From the NCBI GenBank assembly GCA_963766605.1, contig CAVYAT010000006.1:124001-188000 (forward strand): a stretch of 64,000 bases of DNA, read 5' to 3'. Shown here piece by piece: positions 52,070-61,440 of the stretch. The notes below the pieces were generated by a model. The model saw nothing but the letters and a program-made list of their open reading frames with translations, was not told the DNA's origin and ran no database searches. Source of the DNA: AC-49 sp963766605. GTDB lineage: Bacteria; Actinomycetota; Thermoleophilia; Solirubrobacterales; Solirubrobacteraceae. Numbering within the stretch: the stretch's first letter is position 1; the number at the start of each line of letters is the position of its first letter. The translations under genes and the position numbers were made by a program.

Positions 52070-52087
52070 ATCGTTTTTAACTAGATC
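52066..52087. promoter_or_regulatory. Direct repeat in the MarR-MFS gap
   Basis: CTAGATC occurs at 52066-52072 and 52081-52087, separated by an AT-rich GTTTTTAA stretch. This is the most AT-rich spot of the locus. It may be a promoter or a regulator-binding site for the exporter gene. Confidence 0.3.
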
Positions 52088-52120
52088 ATCCCGAAATAGA
52101 CGGTTTGCTACGGTCTGAGC

Positions 52121-53605
52121 ATGACTCAGATCGCTGCCCCCGCTCCGGTCGCCTCCCGCTGGGCCAAGCTCATCGTGCTGTGCGCCGGGATGCTCATGAT
52201 CATCCTCGACCAGACCATCACCACCGTTGCGCTGCCGTCGATCCAGAGCGACCTGCACTTCTCGCAGTCGAACCTCGCGTGGGTCGTCAACAGCTACCTG
52301 ATCGCGTTCGGCGGACTGCTGCTGCTCGCGGGCCGGCTCGGCGACGTCCTCGGCCGGCGCAACATGTTTCTCGGCGGCCTCGTCGTGTTCGTCGTGTCGT
52401 CGCTGGCCTGCGGGCTGGCCGACAGCCAGGCCGTCCTGATCGGCGCCCGCTTCGTTCAGGGCATCGGGGGCGCGATGACGTCGGCGGTGATCCTGGGGAT
52501 GATCGTCGCGATGTTCCCCAAGCCGGCGGAGCAGGCGCGCGCGATCGGCGTCTACAGCTTCGTGTCGGCGGCCGGCGCGTCGCTCGGACTGCTCGCCGGG
52601 GGCGTGCTGACCGAGACGCTGAACTGGCACTGGATCTTCTTCGTGAACCTGCCGATCGGCCTCGTCACCGGGGTCGTTGCCCTGCGGCTGCTCGACCATG
52701 AGCAGGGACTCGGGTTCGGCCACGACGCCGACGCGTCGGGCGCCGTGTTGATCACCGGGGCGCTGATGCTCGGCGTCTACACGATCCTGCAGTCGCCCGA
52801 CCACGGCTGGGGTTCGGCACGGACGCTGGCGCCGGCGGCCACGACGATCGTGCTGCTCGCCGCGTTCGCGCTGCGCGAGAGCCGCGCGCGCAACCCGCTG
52901 CTGCCGCTGTCGGTGCTGCGCCACCGCAACGTGACCGGCGCCAATGCGATCCAGATCCTGCTGATCGCCGGGATCTTCGGACAGTTTTTCCTTGGCGCCC
53001 TGTACCTCCAGAGGGTCCGGCACTTCACGGCGATCGAGGTCGGCCTCGCGTTCCTACCGATCGCGATCGGGATCGGGCTGCTGTCGGTCACCGTCGCGCC
53101 GCGGCTGATCGTACGGGCCGGGATCCGGCCGGTGCTGGCCGGCGGGTTGGCGCTGCTGGTCGTCGGCCTGATCCTGCTGGCGCGGGTGCCGGTCGACAGC
53201 CACTACTTCGTCGATTTCCTGCCCGCGATGGTCGCGATCGGGATTGGCGGCGGCCTGGCGTTCCCGGCCACGGTGACGTCGGCGATGTCGAGCGCGACGC
53301 CCGACGACGCCGGGCTCGTGTCGGGGATCGTCAACACGAGCCAGCAGGTCGGCGGTGCGCTCGGGCTGGCGGTGCTGGCGGCGATCTCGACCAGCCGCGC
53401 CGGCGCCCTACAGGCGGCCGGGCACTCGCCCGCGGTGGCGCTGACCGGCGGCGCGCACCTCGCGTTCATCGTCGCGACCGGGATGCTGATCGGCGCGCTG
53501 GTGATCGCGGTCGTGGTGTTGCGGCCCAACGCGGCGCCGCTGACGATCGTCCGCCGCGCCCGCCGCGAGGAGACCGCCGGCTACGCGCTGGAGGACGCCG
53601 CGTGA
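52121..53605 (+). CDS. MFS drug:H+ antiporter (DHA2 family, EmrB/QacA-like)
   Basis: The 494-residue protein has about 14 transmembrane segments. It carries the motif MIILDQTITTVALPSIQSDL in the first helix, and the loop motif AGRLGDVLGRRNMFLGGL after the second. It should expel drugs or other toxic compounds using the proton gradient. The MarR gene upstream likely regulates it. The 3' end overlaps the convergent phosphatase gene by 25 bp. Confidence 0.92.
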   Translation: MTQIAAPAPVASRWAKLIVLCAGMLMIILDQTITTVALPSIQSDLHFSQSNLAWVVNSYLIAFGGLLLLAGRLGDVLGRRNMFLGGLVVFVVSSLACGLADSQAVLIGARFVQGIGGAMTSAVILGMIVAMFPKPAEQARAIGVYSFVSAAGASLGLLAGGVLTETLNWHWIFFVNLPIGLVTGVVALRLLDHEQGLGFGHDADASGAVLITGALMLGVYTILQSPDHGWGSARTLAPAATTIVLLAAFALRESRARNPLLPLSVLRHRNVTGANAIQILLIAGIFGQFFLGALYLQRVRHFTAIEVGLAFLPIAIGIGLLSVTVAPRLIVRAGIRPVLAGGLALLVVGLILLARVPVDSHYFVDFLPAMVAIGIGGGLAFPATVTSAMSSATPDDAGLVSGIVNTSQQVGGALGLAVLAAISTSRAGALQAAGHSPAVALTGGAHLAFIVATGMLIGALVIAVVVLRPNAAPLTIVRRARREETAGYALEDAA

Positions 53606-54372
53606 TGCAGCCGCGTGCGCAGCTGCTCGAGCTCGGACTGCGTCAGGCCGTGGCCCAGCAACCACTGGGCCGCGCCGCCTGACCGCTCGCGGACGAGCTC
53701 GAGCACGCGCGGCATCGTCGCCGGGCGCGGGGCGTGGCTCTGCGGGTCGTGGCCTTCGAGCTCGGCGCGGTAGGTCTCCGAGCTCACCAGCCGGGCCATG
53801 ATCGCCTCGATGCGCTGCGCGCTGGCCAGGTAGTCGTCGACGATCCGCTCCTCGTCGAAGCCGGCGGCGGCGAGCGTCATCGCGACGATCATGCCGGTGC
53901 GGTCCTTGCCGGCGGCGCAGTGGACGAGGACCGCGCCGTCGGCGGCGGCGATCGTGCGCGCGGCGCCGACGAACGAGTCCGGCCGGCGGCGCAGGTAGCT
54001 CAGATACGCGCGGACGATCGGCTCCTCGGCGGCGTGGAAGTCGTCGGCCAGCTCCGATCCCCAGCGCTGCGCCGCGTCGTCGACCTCGAGGTCGGTGTTG
54101 CCGCCCGAATCGGGGTACAGCGAGCGGTGCTCGATGCGCACCTCGGGGACCCGTGTCATCGGGCCTGGGCCCTCGGAGGCGGCCTCGCGGTCGGTGCGCG
54201 TGTCGATCACGACCTCGAGCCCGTGGTCGTCGATGAGCCGGCGGACGTCGGCATCCGTGAGGCCCTGGAGGTTGTCTGAGCGCAGCACAACACCCGGCAC
54301 CACGACCCGCGCGTTGACCGCGCCCTCGAGGTCGATCCAGCTCGTCGTCTCCGCGATGCTCACCCCCGACAT
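53581..54372 (-). CDS. Tyrosine/serine phosphatase (Tyr_phosphatase3-type)
   Basis: The 263-residue protein has the CX5R loop HCAAGKDRTG (C152, R158) and the pattern LRSDNLQGLTDADVRRLIDD seen in PtpB-like phosphatases. A general-acid Asp may lie in IDTRTDRE or later. I chose the ATG at 54372 (MSGVSIAETTSWIDLEG); an upstream ATG at 54414 is weaker. It could act on phosphoproteins or phosphoinositides. It lies downstream of a palindromic repeat. Confidence 0.85.
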   Translation of the reverse strand: MSGVSIAETTSWIDLEGAVNARVVVPGVVLRSDNLQGLTDADVRRLIDDHGLEVVIDTRTDREAASEGPGPMTRVPEVRIEHRSLYPDSGGNTDLEVDDAAQRWGSELADDFHAAEEPIVRAYLSYLRRRPDSFVGAARTIAAADGAVLVHCAAGKDRTGMIVAMTLAAAGFDEERIVDDYLASAQRIEAIMARLVSSETYRAELEGHDPQSHAPRPATMPRVLELVRERSGGAAQWLLGHGLTQSELEQLRTRLHHAASSSA

Positions 54373-54431
54373 CCTGCCGGACCGCCCCGCGTGGCATGTC
54401 AACAACCGGTTCAACCGCCGAACCTCCCGCC

Positions 54432-54495
54432 AACGTCAAGGGGTCAGACCCCTTGACGTTCACGTAAACGTTAAGGGGTCAGACCCCTTAACGTT
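54432..54495. repeat. Tandem 29-bp palindromes with GGGGTCAGACCCC cores
   Basis: Two perfect palindromes, each 14-bp arms around a central A, lie at 54432-54460 and 54467-54495 with a 35-bp period. The first has arms beginning AACGTCAAGGGGTC, the second AACGTTAAGGGGTC. The region can also fold as one longer cruciform centred on 54481, with flanks ttcacgt / acgtgaa pairing. It lies in the 163-bp gap between the amine oxidoreductase and phosphatase genes; the rest of that gap shows no gene. It is likely a dispersed extragenic palindromic element. Confidence 0.85.
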
Positions 54496-54535
54496 GACGT
54501 GAACGTTCAAGAAGGCCCGCGCGGCGCGGGACGAC

Positions 54536-55924
54536 TCAGTGGTCGTCGTTGTCGCGGCCGGAGAGGCGGTCGGCGATGCGGGCCACGCGGCTCGTCTGCG
54601 GGCCGCCGGTGTCCTCGCGGCGGTCGGCGGCGCGGTACAGCGCGTAGACGAGGTGCGCGCCGATCCACCGCAGCGGCTCGGGCTCCCAGGGTCGCGCGCG
54701 GCGGCCGACCCATGGCAGCCGCGTGAGCTCGGTGTCGTACCCCAGGACGAGGTCGCGCAGCGTGCGGCCGGCGAGGTTGGCGGTTGCGACGCCGTGGCCG
54801 ACATAGCCGCCCGCGCTGCCGACGCCGGTCTGGCGGTCGAGCGTCACGGCCGGCGACCAGTCGCGCGGGACGCCGAGCACCCCGCACCACGCATGGTCGA
54901 TCGCCGCCGTCACCGTCGCCGGGAACAGGCGGTGCAGGATCGCGACGAGCTGGTCGATCGTGCGCTGCTGGGTCTCGCCGTTGTGATCGGTGCGCGAGCC
55001 GTAGCGATACGGGACGCCGCGGCCGCCGAGCGCGATCCGCCCGTCGGCGGTGCGCTGGGCGTAGACGTAGGCGTGAGCCTGGTCGCCGAGCAGCTCCGCG
55101 CCGTCCCAGCCGATCGCCTCCCAGACCGCGGGCGACAGCGGCTCGGTCACGACCATCGCGCTGTTGAGCGGCAGCCAGGTGCGCTTCTGCCCACGCAGCG
55201 ACGCGGTGAAGCCCTCGAGGCACTGCAGGACGTGGCGAGCCTTCACCGTCCCACGATCGCTGACCGCGCAGCCGGGGCCGATCTGCGAAACCGCCGTGCC
55301 CTCGTGAATCGTCACGCCCGCACGCTGCACCGCCGCCGCGAGCCCCTGGACGAGCTTCGCCGGCTGCACGCGCGCGCAGTGCGGGCTCCACGTCGCGCTC
55401 AGCGCACCATCGACGCGCAGCCGCTGCGCAAGCGCCGGCGCATCGAGCTCGGTCAGGTGCTCCGGCCCGTGGTCCCACGCACGCTCGCCGGCCACGACCT
55501 CCTTGAGACGCTCGTGCTGGGCGGGGTTGCGGGCGACCCGCAGCACGCCGTGCTTGACGATGTCGGCGTCGATCTGCTCGCGCTCGCAGACCGCGATCAC
55601 CTCGTCGACCGTGTCGCGCATCGCGCGCTGCAGCGCAAGCACGGCGTCACGGCCATGACTGGCCGCCATCTCCTCGCGCGAGGCGGCGAATCCGGACGAC
55701 AGCCAGCCCCCGTTGCGCCCCGACGCGCCGAAGCCCGCGAACTCACGCTCGAGCACGACGACCTCGAGCGAGGGCTCCGCACGCTTGAGCTCGTAGGCGG
55801 TCCACAGCCCGGTGAAACCGCCGCCGACGATGCACACATCGGCCTCGCGATCGCCCTCAAGCGGCGGGCGGCGATGGGGTGCCGGGATCCCGGCGTACCA
55901 GAACGACGGGCCGCCGTTACGCAC
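54536..55924 (-). CDS. FAD-dependent amine/glycine oxidoreductase (DAO family)
   Basis: The 462-residue flavoprotein has the dinucleotide motif VCIVGGGFTGLWTAYEL near residue 30 and the DAO-family GFGASGRNGGWLSSGF motif. YGSRTDHNGETQQ and the C-terminal substrate domain (SAGGYVGHGVATANLAGRTL) follow. It probably oxidises amines or N-methyl amino acids with O2 (PuuB/GlpD-like relatives). The substrate is unknown. Confidence 0.88.
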   Translation of the reverse strand: MRNGGPSFWYAGIPAPHRRPPLEGDREADVCIVGGGFTGLWTAYELKRAEPSLEVVVLEREFAGFGASGRNGGWLSSGFAASREEMAASHGRDAVLALQRAMRDTVDEVIAVCEREQIDADIVKHGVLRVARNPAQHERLKEVVAGERAWDHGPEHLTELDAPALAQRLRVDGALSATWSPHCARVQPAKLVQGLAAAVQRAGVTIHEGTAVSQIGPGCAVSDRGTVKARHVLQCLEGFTASLRGQKRTWLPLNSAMVVTEPLSPAVWEAIGWDGAELLGDQAHAYVYAQRTADGRIALGGRGVPYRYGSRTDHNGETQQRTIDQLVAILHRLFPATVTAAIDHAWCGVLGVPRDWSPAVTLDRQTGVGSAGGYVGHGVATANLAGRTLRDLVLGYDTELTRLPWVGRRARPWEPEPLRWIGAHLVYALYRAADRREDTGGPQTSRVARIADRLSGRDNDDH

Positions 55925-56045
55925 CGCGCAGGTCTATCACGGAGCCCGTGTGAACGTTCTGAGAGCCCGCGCACCCAATCTGTAACGCGCAACGCGCGGC
56001 GCTGACGGTCGAAGGGTCCGTAGTCCTAACCACAGGAGTCCCTAC

Positions 56046-57188
56046 ATGCGTGTCCTCACACGTCTGATCGCCAGCACCGCGCTGGCGCTGACCATATCTG
56101 CCGTCGCGATGTCGTCGGCGTTTGCCGCGCCGCACTCGCCGGTCGTCGGTCATCTGTACGTCAACGCCAACACCGCCCCGGTCAACACGATCGCCGGCTT
56201 TGCCCGCCACGCCGACGGCACGCTGACAGCGGTCCCCGGCTCGCCGTTCGTAGCCGGAGGCGCCGGAACCGGCGCCAGCCTCGCGTCGCAGGGCGCGTTG
56301 CAGACGACGGCCGGCGGCCACAAGCTGCTCGCGGTCGACGCCGGCAGCAATGAGATCTCGGTGCTGCGCATCCGCCACGATGGCTCGCTCGCGCAGGTCG
56401 GCCATCCGGTCGCCTCGGGCGGCCTGCGGCCGGTCAGCATCGCCGTCCACAACCACCTCGTCTACGTGGCCAATGCCGGTCCCGGCGGCGAGAACTACAC
56501 CGGCTTCGTGCTCGTGCACGGCCACCTGTTCCCAATCCCCGGATCGACGGTCGCGCTGCCCGACGGCTCGCAGGCCGGCGACATCCTGTTCAACGCGACC
56601 GGGACGACCGTCGCCGCCACGCGGATCGGCACATCGCTGATCGACAGCTTCCGCGTGCGGCCTGACGGCCGGCTGGCCGCGGCACCGGGATCGCCGATCT
56701 CCGACGGGCGACTCGGCCCGTTCGGCAGTGAGTTCCGCCCCACCAACCCGACGCAGCTGTTCGTGTCCAACGCCCACGACGGCGCCAACCTCGGCAGCGT
56801 CTCGGCGTTCTCGGTCAACGGCCTGGGGTCGCTGACCCAGATCGGCGGCTCGCCGTTCGCCGATCTGCAGACGGCGCCGTGCTGGGTCGAGATCAGCCAC
56901 GACGGCCGCTTCCTGTTCGCGATCAACACTGCCGTCTCGACGATCTCGCGCTACGCGATCGCGCCGAACGGCACGCTGACCCTGCTGGGCAGCACACCCG
57001 AGCGCAACCCGACCGGCCTCGCACCGATCGACGCGCGCCTGGATCCGACCGGCCGCACGCTGTCGGTCGTCGATGGTGGCACCAACCAGGTCAGCACGTT
57101 CGCCGTCAACGGCGGCAACCTGACCGAGCTGCCCTCGTCCCCGAGCGCCCTGCCCGCGGGCAAGGCGTCGGGCATCGTCGTCGACTAG
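56046..57188 (+). CDS. Secreted beta-propeller (lactonase/YVTN-like) protein
   Basis: The 380-residue protein has a signal peptide (TALALTISAVAMSSAFAAPH), and repeats of about 45-60 residues with the pattern GxLxxxxGSPF and NxVSxFxVNxxGxLT, giving seven or so propeller blades. Such proteins include 6-phosphogluconolactonase-like enzymes and secreted structural proteins; no active site is clear. AGGAG before the ATG supports the start. It converges on a flavin oxidoreductase gene; their stops overlap. Confidence 0.8.
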   Translation: MRVLTRLIASTALALTISAVAMSSAFAAPHSPVVGHLYVNANTAPVNTIAGFARHADGTLTAVPGSPFVAGGAGTGASLASQGALQTTAGGHKLLAVDAGSNEISVLRIRHDGSLAQVGHPVASGGLRPVSIAVHNHLVYVANAGPGGENYTGFVLVHGHLFPIPGSTVALPDGSQAGDILFNATGTTVAATRIGTSLIDSFRVRPDGRLAAAPGSPISDGRLGPFGSEFRPTNPTQLFVSNAHDGANLGSVSAFSVNGLGSLTQIGGSPFADLQTAPCWVEISHDGRFLFAINTAVSTISRYAIAPNGTLTLLGSTPERNPTGLAPIDARLDPTGRTLSVVDGGTNQVSTFAVNGGNLTELPSSPSALPAGKASGIVVD

Positions 57189-58261
57189 GACGACACCGCT
57201 TCGCCGTCGGCTGCCGGCAGATCGCCGGCAGCCGGCGCTGCGGCGCGCGACCTCGGCGCGCACGGGCGGCGCGACCTGCGTGCCGAACAGCTCGATCGAG
57301 CGCATCACGTCGGCATGGGCGACCGCGCCGACGCTCATCTGGGCGATGTAGCGCTGGTGGCCGAACAGCTCGTGCTCGAACAGCAGCTTCTCGGCGACCT
57401 GCTCGGACGATCCGGCGGCGACGGCGCCGCGCGGCGAGCGCAGCGCCTCGTACTCGCCGACGGCCCGACGGTGGCCAGCCGCGCTCGCGCCCGATGCGGT
57501 TCATCATCGCCAGGTACGGGCGCCGCGAACGCCGCGTCGGCCTCGTCGCTGGTCGTCGCCGACGAACGCATGGGTGTTGATCGCGACCTTCTGCGCCGCC
57601 GGGTCGTGCCCGGCGCGCGAATAGGCCTGGCGATAGAGGTCGACGAGACCCACGAAGCGCTCGGGCTGGCCGCCGATGATCGCGACGGTCAACGGCAGGC
57701 CGAGCGTGCCTGCGCGGATCACCGACTGCGGCGAGCCGCCGACCGCGACCCACACCGGCAGCGGATCCTGCACCGGGCGCGGCCAGACGACCGCGTCGTT
57801 CAGCGGCGCGCGCAGGCGCCCTGACCACGTGACGGTCTCCGAGTCGCGGATCGCCAGCAGCAGCTCGAGCTTCTCGGCGTACAGCTCGTCGTAGTCGTCG
57901 AGCTCGTAGCCGAAAAGTGGGAAGGACTCCACGAACGAGCCCCGCCCCGCCATGATCTCCGCCCGCCCGCCCGAGAGCAGGTCGACGTGGGCGAACTCCT
58001 CGAACACGCGCACCGGGTCGTCGGAGCTCAGCACGGTCACCGCACTCGACAGGCGAATGGTGCTCGTCGTGACGGCCGAGCGCGGCGAGCACGACGGCCG
58101 GCGCCGAGACGAGGAAGTCGCGTCGGTGGTGCTCGCCGACCGCGAACACGTCGAGCCCGAGCTCGTCGGCCAGCCGGGCCTCCTCGAGCAGGTCGCGTCA
58201 TCCGCTGCTGCGGCGCGACGCCGGAGGCGAGGTCGGCGAACGTCGAGAGCCCGAGCTCCAC
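57185..58261 (-). pseudogene. LLM-class flavin-dependent oxidoreductase, broken by about six frameshifts
   Basis: Pieces in all three minus-strand frames add up to one luciferase-like monooxygenase: VELGLSTFADLASGV, then ADELGLDVFAVGEHHRRDFL, then VTVLSSDDPVRVFEEFAHVD. These are followed by YLAMMNRIGRERGW, EYEALRSPRGAVAAGSS and MSVGAVAHADVMRSIELFG. Joins are needed near 58195, 58072, 57552, 57517, 57460 and 57245. The reassembled protein is about 355 residues, the normal family length, with a GTG start at 58261. No stretch is missing, which suggests indels in the sequence rather than long decay. It would use FMNH2 and O2 on an unknown substrate. Confidence 0.75.
57209..57233. terminator. Hairpin near the convergent stops of the propeller and LLM genes
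   Basis: GGCTGCCGGC-AGATC-GCCGGCAGCC is a perfect 10-bp stem with a 5-nt loop, 21 bp after the stop of the plus-strand gene. It overlaps the 3' coding end of the minus-strand LLM gene. It is a likely terminator for the plus-strand transcript. Confidence 0.55.
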
Positions 58262-58266
58262 GCGCG

Positions 58267-58667
58267 CTACTCCGCCTGGCGGCCGAGCAGCGCGACGAAG
58301 CGCTCGATCCGGCGGCGCTCGTCGTCGGACAGCGCGCCGTCGGCCTCGACCAGCAGCGTCATCGGGCCGCGGTCCGTGCGCCCATCGGCGCACCGGGTCG
58401 CTGAACTGCGGCGCCAGCCACACGAGCGGCAGCGAGCCGGCGTGGTTGCGGACCGTTGCGTCGAGGCGCTCGGGCGTCGACTCGCTGACGCATGACCGGG
58501 ATCGCCGCCGTGCCCAGGGCGTGCGCGACGGCGTCGATTCCGGCGAGGCCGCTGTCGTCGGGCATCAGCGCCACGTCGCCGTCGACCAGCATCTCGGCCG
58601 CCCATCCGGCGGGCGCGCCGTCCAGCGCCGCGGGCACACAGACGAGGCGAAACAGCGGATCGGCCAT
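58267..58667 (-). pseudogene. Unknown small protein gene with two frameshifts
   Basis: The start MADPLFRLVCVPAALDGAPA (ATG at 58667) and the end TLLVEADGALSDDERRRIER lie in different frames, and a middle part (TPERLDATVRNHAGSLPLVW) in a third. Shifts near 58490 and 58388 join them into about 130 residues. I recognise no domain; the end looks helical. It is immediately upstream of the LLM gene, with a 5-bp gap, so the two probably form an operon. Confidence 0.5.
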
Positions 58668-58807
58668 GGCCGGGCACGCTAGCGTTCGGGCCCAGGCACA
58701 ACTGTCGCGTGCTTTACACAGCCACCGCCACGGAGCTGATTCTCGGCTGTGCCGTCCGGATCTACCTTCGTCCCAGTTCGCGATTCACCAACTCGACTGG
58801 AGAAGGA

Positions 58808-60195
58808 ATGCAGCTCAACGCCCACCAGTTGACCCGCAAGACCATCACCATCGCGCTGTCGCTGCTGCTTGTCGCGATCGCGTTCATGGCCGTCGCCAAC
58901 CCCGCCGGGGCACTTCAGCCCCAGGGCAACGGCAACGACGACCCCGTCCCCCACAACCTGCCGCCCGTCGGCGGCGTTCACGATCTCCCCCAACCCGGCA
59001 CTGGTCAGCTGCCAGCCGCCCGCCTGCCGATCCAGGCGCATCGATCCCCGGCGGCGGCGTCATCAACGGGCCCAGACCGGCGACGTCGTCACGTTCAACG
59101 GATCGGCGTCGCCCGACGACCACAAGATCCTCAACTACGAGTGGGACCTCGACGGAAACGGCTCGTTCGAGACCCATGGCGTCCTGGCCAAGATCGAGAA
59201 GAAGCGGTTCTTCTCGACCGGCACGTTCAACGATCCGCCTGCGCGTCACCGACGCCCAGGGCCTCAACAGCGTCGTCACCCACAAGGTGACGATCCGCCA
59301 CGCGCCGCACGCGGCCATCGCGGCCAACGTCGCCGTGCCGCTCGTCGGCCAGCAGGTGACCTACAGCGCCGCCGGCTCGACCGGCGACCCTGCCATCGCC
59401 AGCTACCAGTGGGACCTCGACGGCAACGGGACGTTCGAGACGAACACCGGCAACACGCCGAGCGTCTCGACCACCTACCAGTCCCCCGGCGTGCGCAACG
59501 TTGCGGTCAAGGTGACCGACACCCAGGGCACGTTCGCGACCGCCTCCGTCAAGGAGACGGTCAACCAGGCGCCGATCGCCGCGTTCACCGACGCGCCGAG
59601 CCCGGCGTTCGTCGGTGAGACGGTCAAGTTCGACGGCTCGTCGTCGAGCGACGACGACCCGATCGCCGACTACGCGTGGGACCTCGACGGCAACGGGACC
59701 TTCGAGACCGACACGCACGCATCGCCGCTGGCGACGACGAAGTACACGACCGCGGGCACGGTCAACGTGCGCCTGCGCGTCACCGACGACCACGGCGTCC
59801 AGAACGTCGTGACCCACCCCGTGATCGTCAACCCCGCCCCGACCGGCGGAACGACGAACACGACCAACAACCCCGGCCCGAAGGTGAAGATCACCCCGCG
59901 GGTCGTGAAGGTCAGCAAGAAGGGCACGGTCACGCTCCGCGTCGCCTGCCCGAAGCCCGAGCGCGAGTGCACCGGCGTCCTGACGCTGCGCCGCGGCGCG
60001 CACGCCAGCAAGGCCGGCGCGGGCCAGTTCCTGGCCGGCGGCGGTCAGACGGCCACCGTCCGCGTGCACCTGCTCAGCTCGACGCTGAAGCTGATCAAGC
60101 GCCACCACCCGGTGAAGGTGAAGGCCAGCGCGGTCACCCGTGACCTCGACGGTAACGCCGCAACCACGACGACCACGATCACGATCAAGCGCTAG
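58808..60195 (+). CDS. Secreted PKD-domain protein, frameshifted in its first third
   Basis: The signal peptide (KTITIALSLLLVAIAFMAVA) starts at the ATG 58808, with GGAGAAGGA just before it. After about 50 residues the frame must shift near 58970 (AAFTISPNPALVSCQPPA), probably twice more between 59010 and 59070, and again near 59230. There an extra A in TTCAACGATC breaks the GTFxIRLRVTD motif that is intact in the next gene. Downstream, at least two further PKD modules with WDLDGNGTFET are intact, then a C-terminal basic beta domain. It is a likely matrix or surface protein. The 140-bp gap before it shows no gene. Confidence 0.7.
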
Positions 60196-60267
60196 TCGCG
60201 CACCGACCAGCGACTCGCGGGGCCGGCGCTCACACGCCGGCCCCGCAGTCGCACGAGAGGCCACCAC

Positions 60268-61440
60268 ATGACCACCACCATCTCCTCGCTGCGCCGCACC
60301 GTCATCTGGGCCCTGGGGCTCGTCGTTCTCGCGCTGCTCATCACCGCCCACCCGGCCGGCGCCGTCCCGATCGGCGGTGGCAACGGCGGGCCGGTGTTCC
60401 CGCCGCCCGTCGCCAGCTTCACCGCCTCCCCGAATCCGGCGCTCGTCAACACGCTGCCGGTCGCGACAACGTCGACCACGAGCACGACTGCGGTCTCGCG
60501 GGCATACGTCGCGCCCGGCTCCGCGATCGCGCTCTACGGCAACGGCGACAACGTGGCGTTCGACGCCAGCGCCTCGCACGGGGCCGGTGGCATCGTCTCC
60601 TACGAGTGGGACCTCGACGGCAACGGCTCGTTCGAGACCGTCGGCGCCAAGATCGAGCACAAGCGGTTCTTTCGCACCGGCACGTTCATCGTCCGGCTGC
60701 GGGTGACCGACGGCGAGGGCGACTCGAGCGTCGTCCAGCATGCGATCGTCGTCCACCGGGCGCCGACCGCCCGGATCCAGGCGCCGCGCACGACGTGGCC
60801 GCTCAACACGCAGCTCAAGCTGTCACCTGGCGGCTCGACCGGTGACCCGCAGCTCGCGCGCTTCGCGTGGGACTTCAACGGCGACGGTTCGCCGGAGATC
60901 GTGACCTCCAACGGCGGGGTCGTGCCCGTGTCGTACTCGACGCCCGGGCCGCACACGATCACGCTGACCGTCACCGACACCGACGGCGCCAAGGCGAGTG
61001 CGTCGCTGACCATCTTGATCGTCCGCCGCCCGGCCGCCGCGTTGACGGTGACGCCGAGCGTCGCGTTGATCGGCCAGACGGTGACGTTCGACGCGTCGCA
61101 GTCGACGAGCATCGACAGCCCGATCACCGACTACCAGTGGGATCTCGACGGCGACGGGAACTACGACGTCGACACGGGCGACGTCCCGACGCTGACCCAC
61201 CGGTACACGTCGGGGCTGCACACCAACGTCAGTGTGCTGGTGATCGACGCAGACGGTTTCGGCTCCGTGGCACAGCACGAGTTGACGGTCGAGCCGGTGC
61301 AGACGCTGCCGCGGACCCACAAGGCCGCCAAGCACGTCAAGCACGTCAAGCACCGCCGGCGGGCTCACCGCCGCGTGTCCCACGTCGGCATCTTCCGCGA
61401 GCCGACCAGCCACCCTGCGAAGGTCACGGTGCCGGACTGA
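60268..61440 (+). CDS. Secreted PKD-domain protein, paralogue of the upstream gene
   Basis: The 390-residue product has a signal peptide (VIWALGLVVLALLITAHPAG), three PKD-like modules with WDLDGNGSFE, WDFNGDGSPE and WDLDGDGNYD motifs, and a basic C-terminal tail rich in Lys/His/Arg (KHVKHVKHRRRAHRRV). The Asp/Asn-rich loops could bind Ca2+. It shares the plan of the previous gene and likely arose from it by duplication. It overlaps the convergent cyclase gene by 17 bp. Confidence 0.8.
   Translation: MTTTISSLRRTVIWALGLVVLALLITAHPAGAVPIGGGNGGPVFPPPVASFTASPNPALVNTLPVATTSTTSTTAVSRAYVAPGSAIALYGNGDNVAFDASASHGAGGIVSYEWDLDGNGSFETVGAKIEHKRFFRTGTFIVRLRVTDGEGDSSVVQHAIVVHRAPTARIQAPRTTWPLNTQLKLSPGGSTGDPQLARFAWDFNGDGSPEIVTSNGGVVPVSYSTPGPHTITLTVTDTDGAKASASLTILIVRRPAAALTVTPSVALIGQTVTFDASQSTSIDSPITDYQWDLDGDGNYDVDTGDVPTLTHRYTSGLHTNVSVLVIDADGFGSVAQHELTVEPVQTLPRTHKAAKHVKHVKHRRRAHRRVSHVGIFREPTSHPAKVTVPD

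Noticed and set aside
54420..54510. A conserved protein ending NVKGSDPLT in neighbouring frames
   Set aside because: The peptide is just the translation of the palindromic repeat and appears in several frames.
55917..57338. A 473-codon minus-strand frame over the propeller gene
   Set aside because: Only its first residues (MSVGAVAHADVMRSIELFG) are real, as the C-terminal part of the LLM gene; the rest is antisense to the intact propeller gene.
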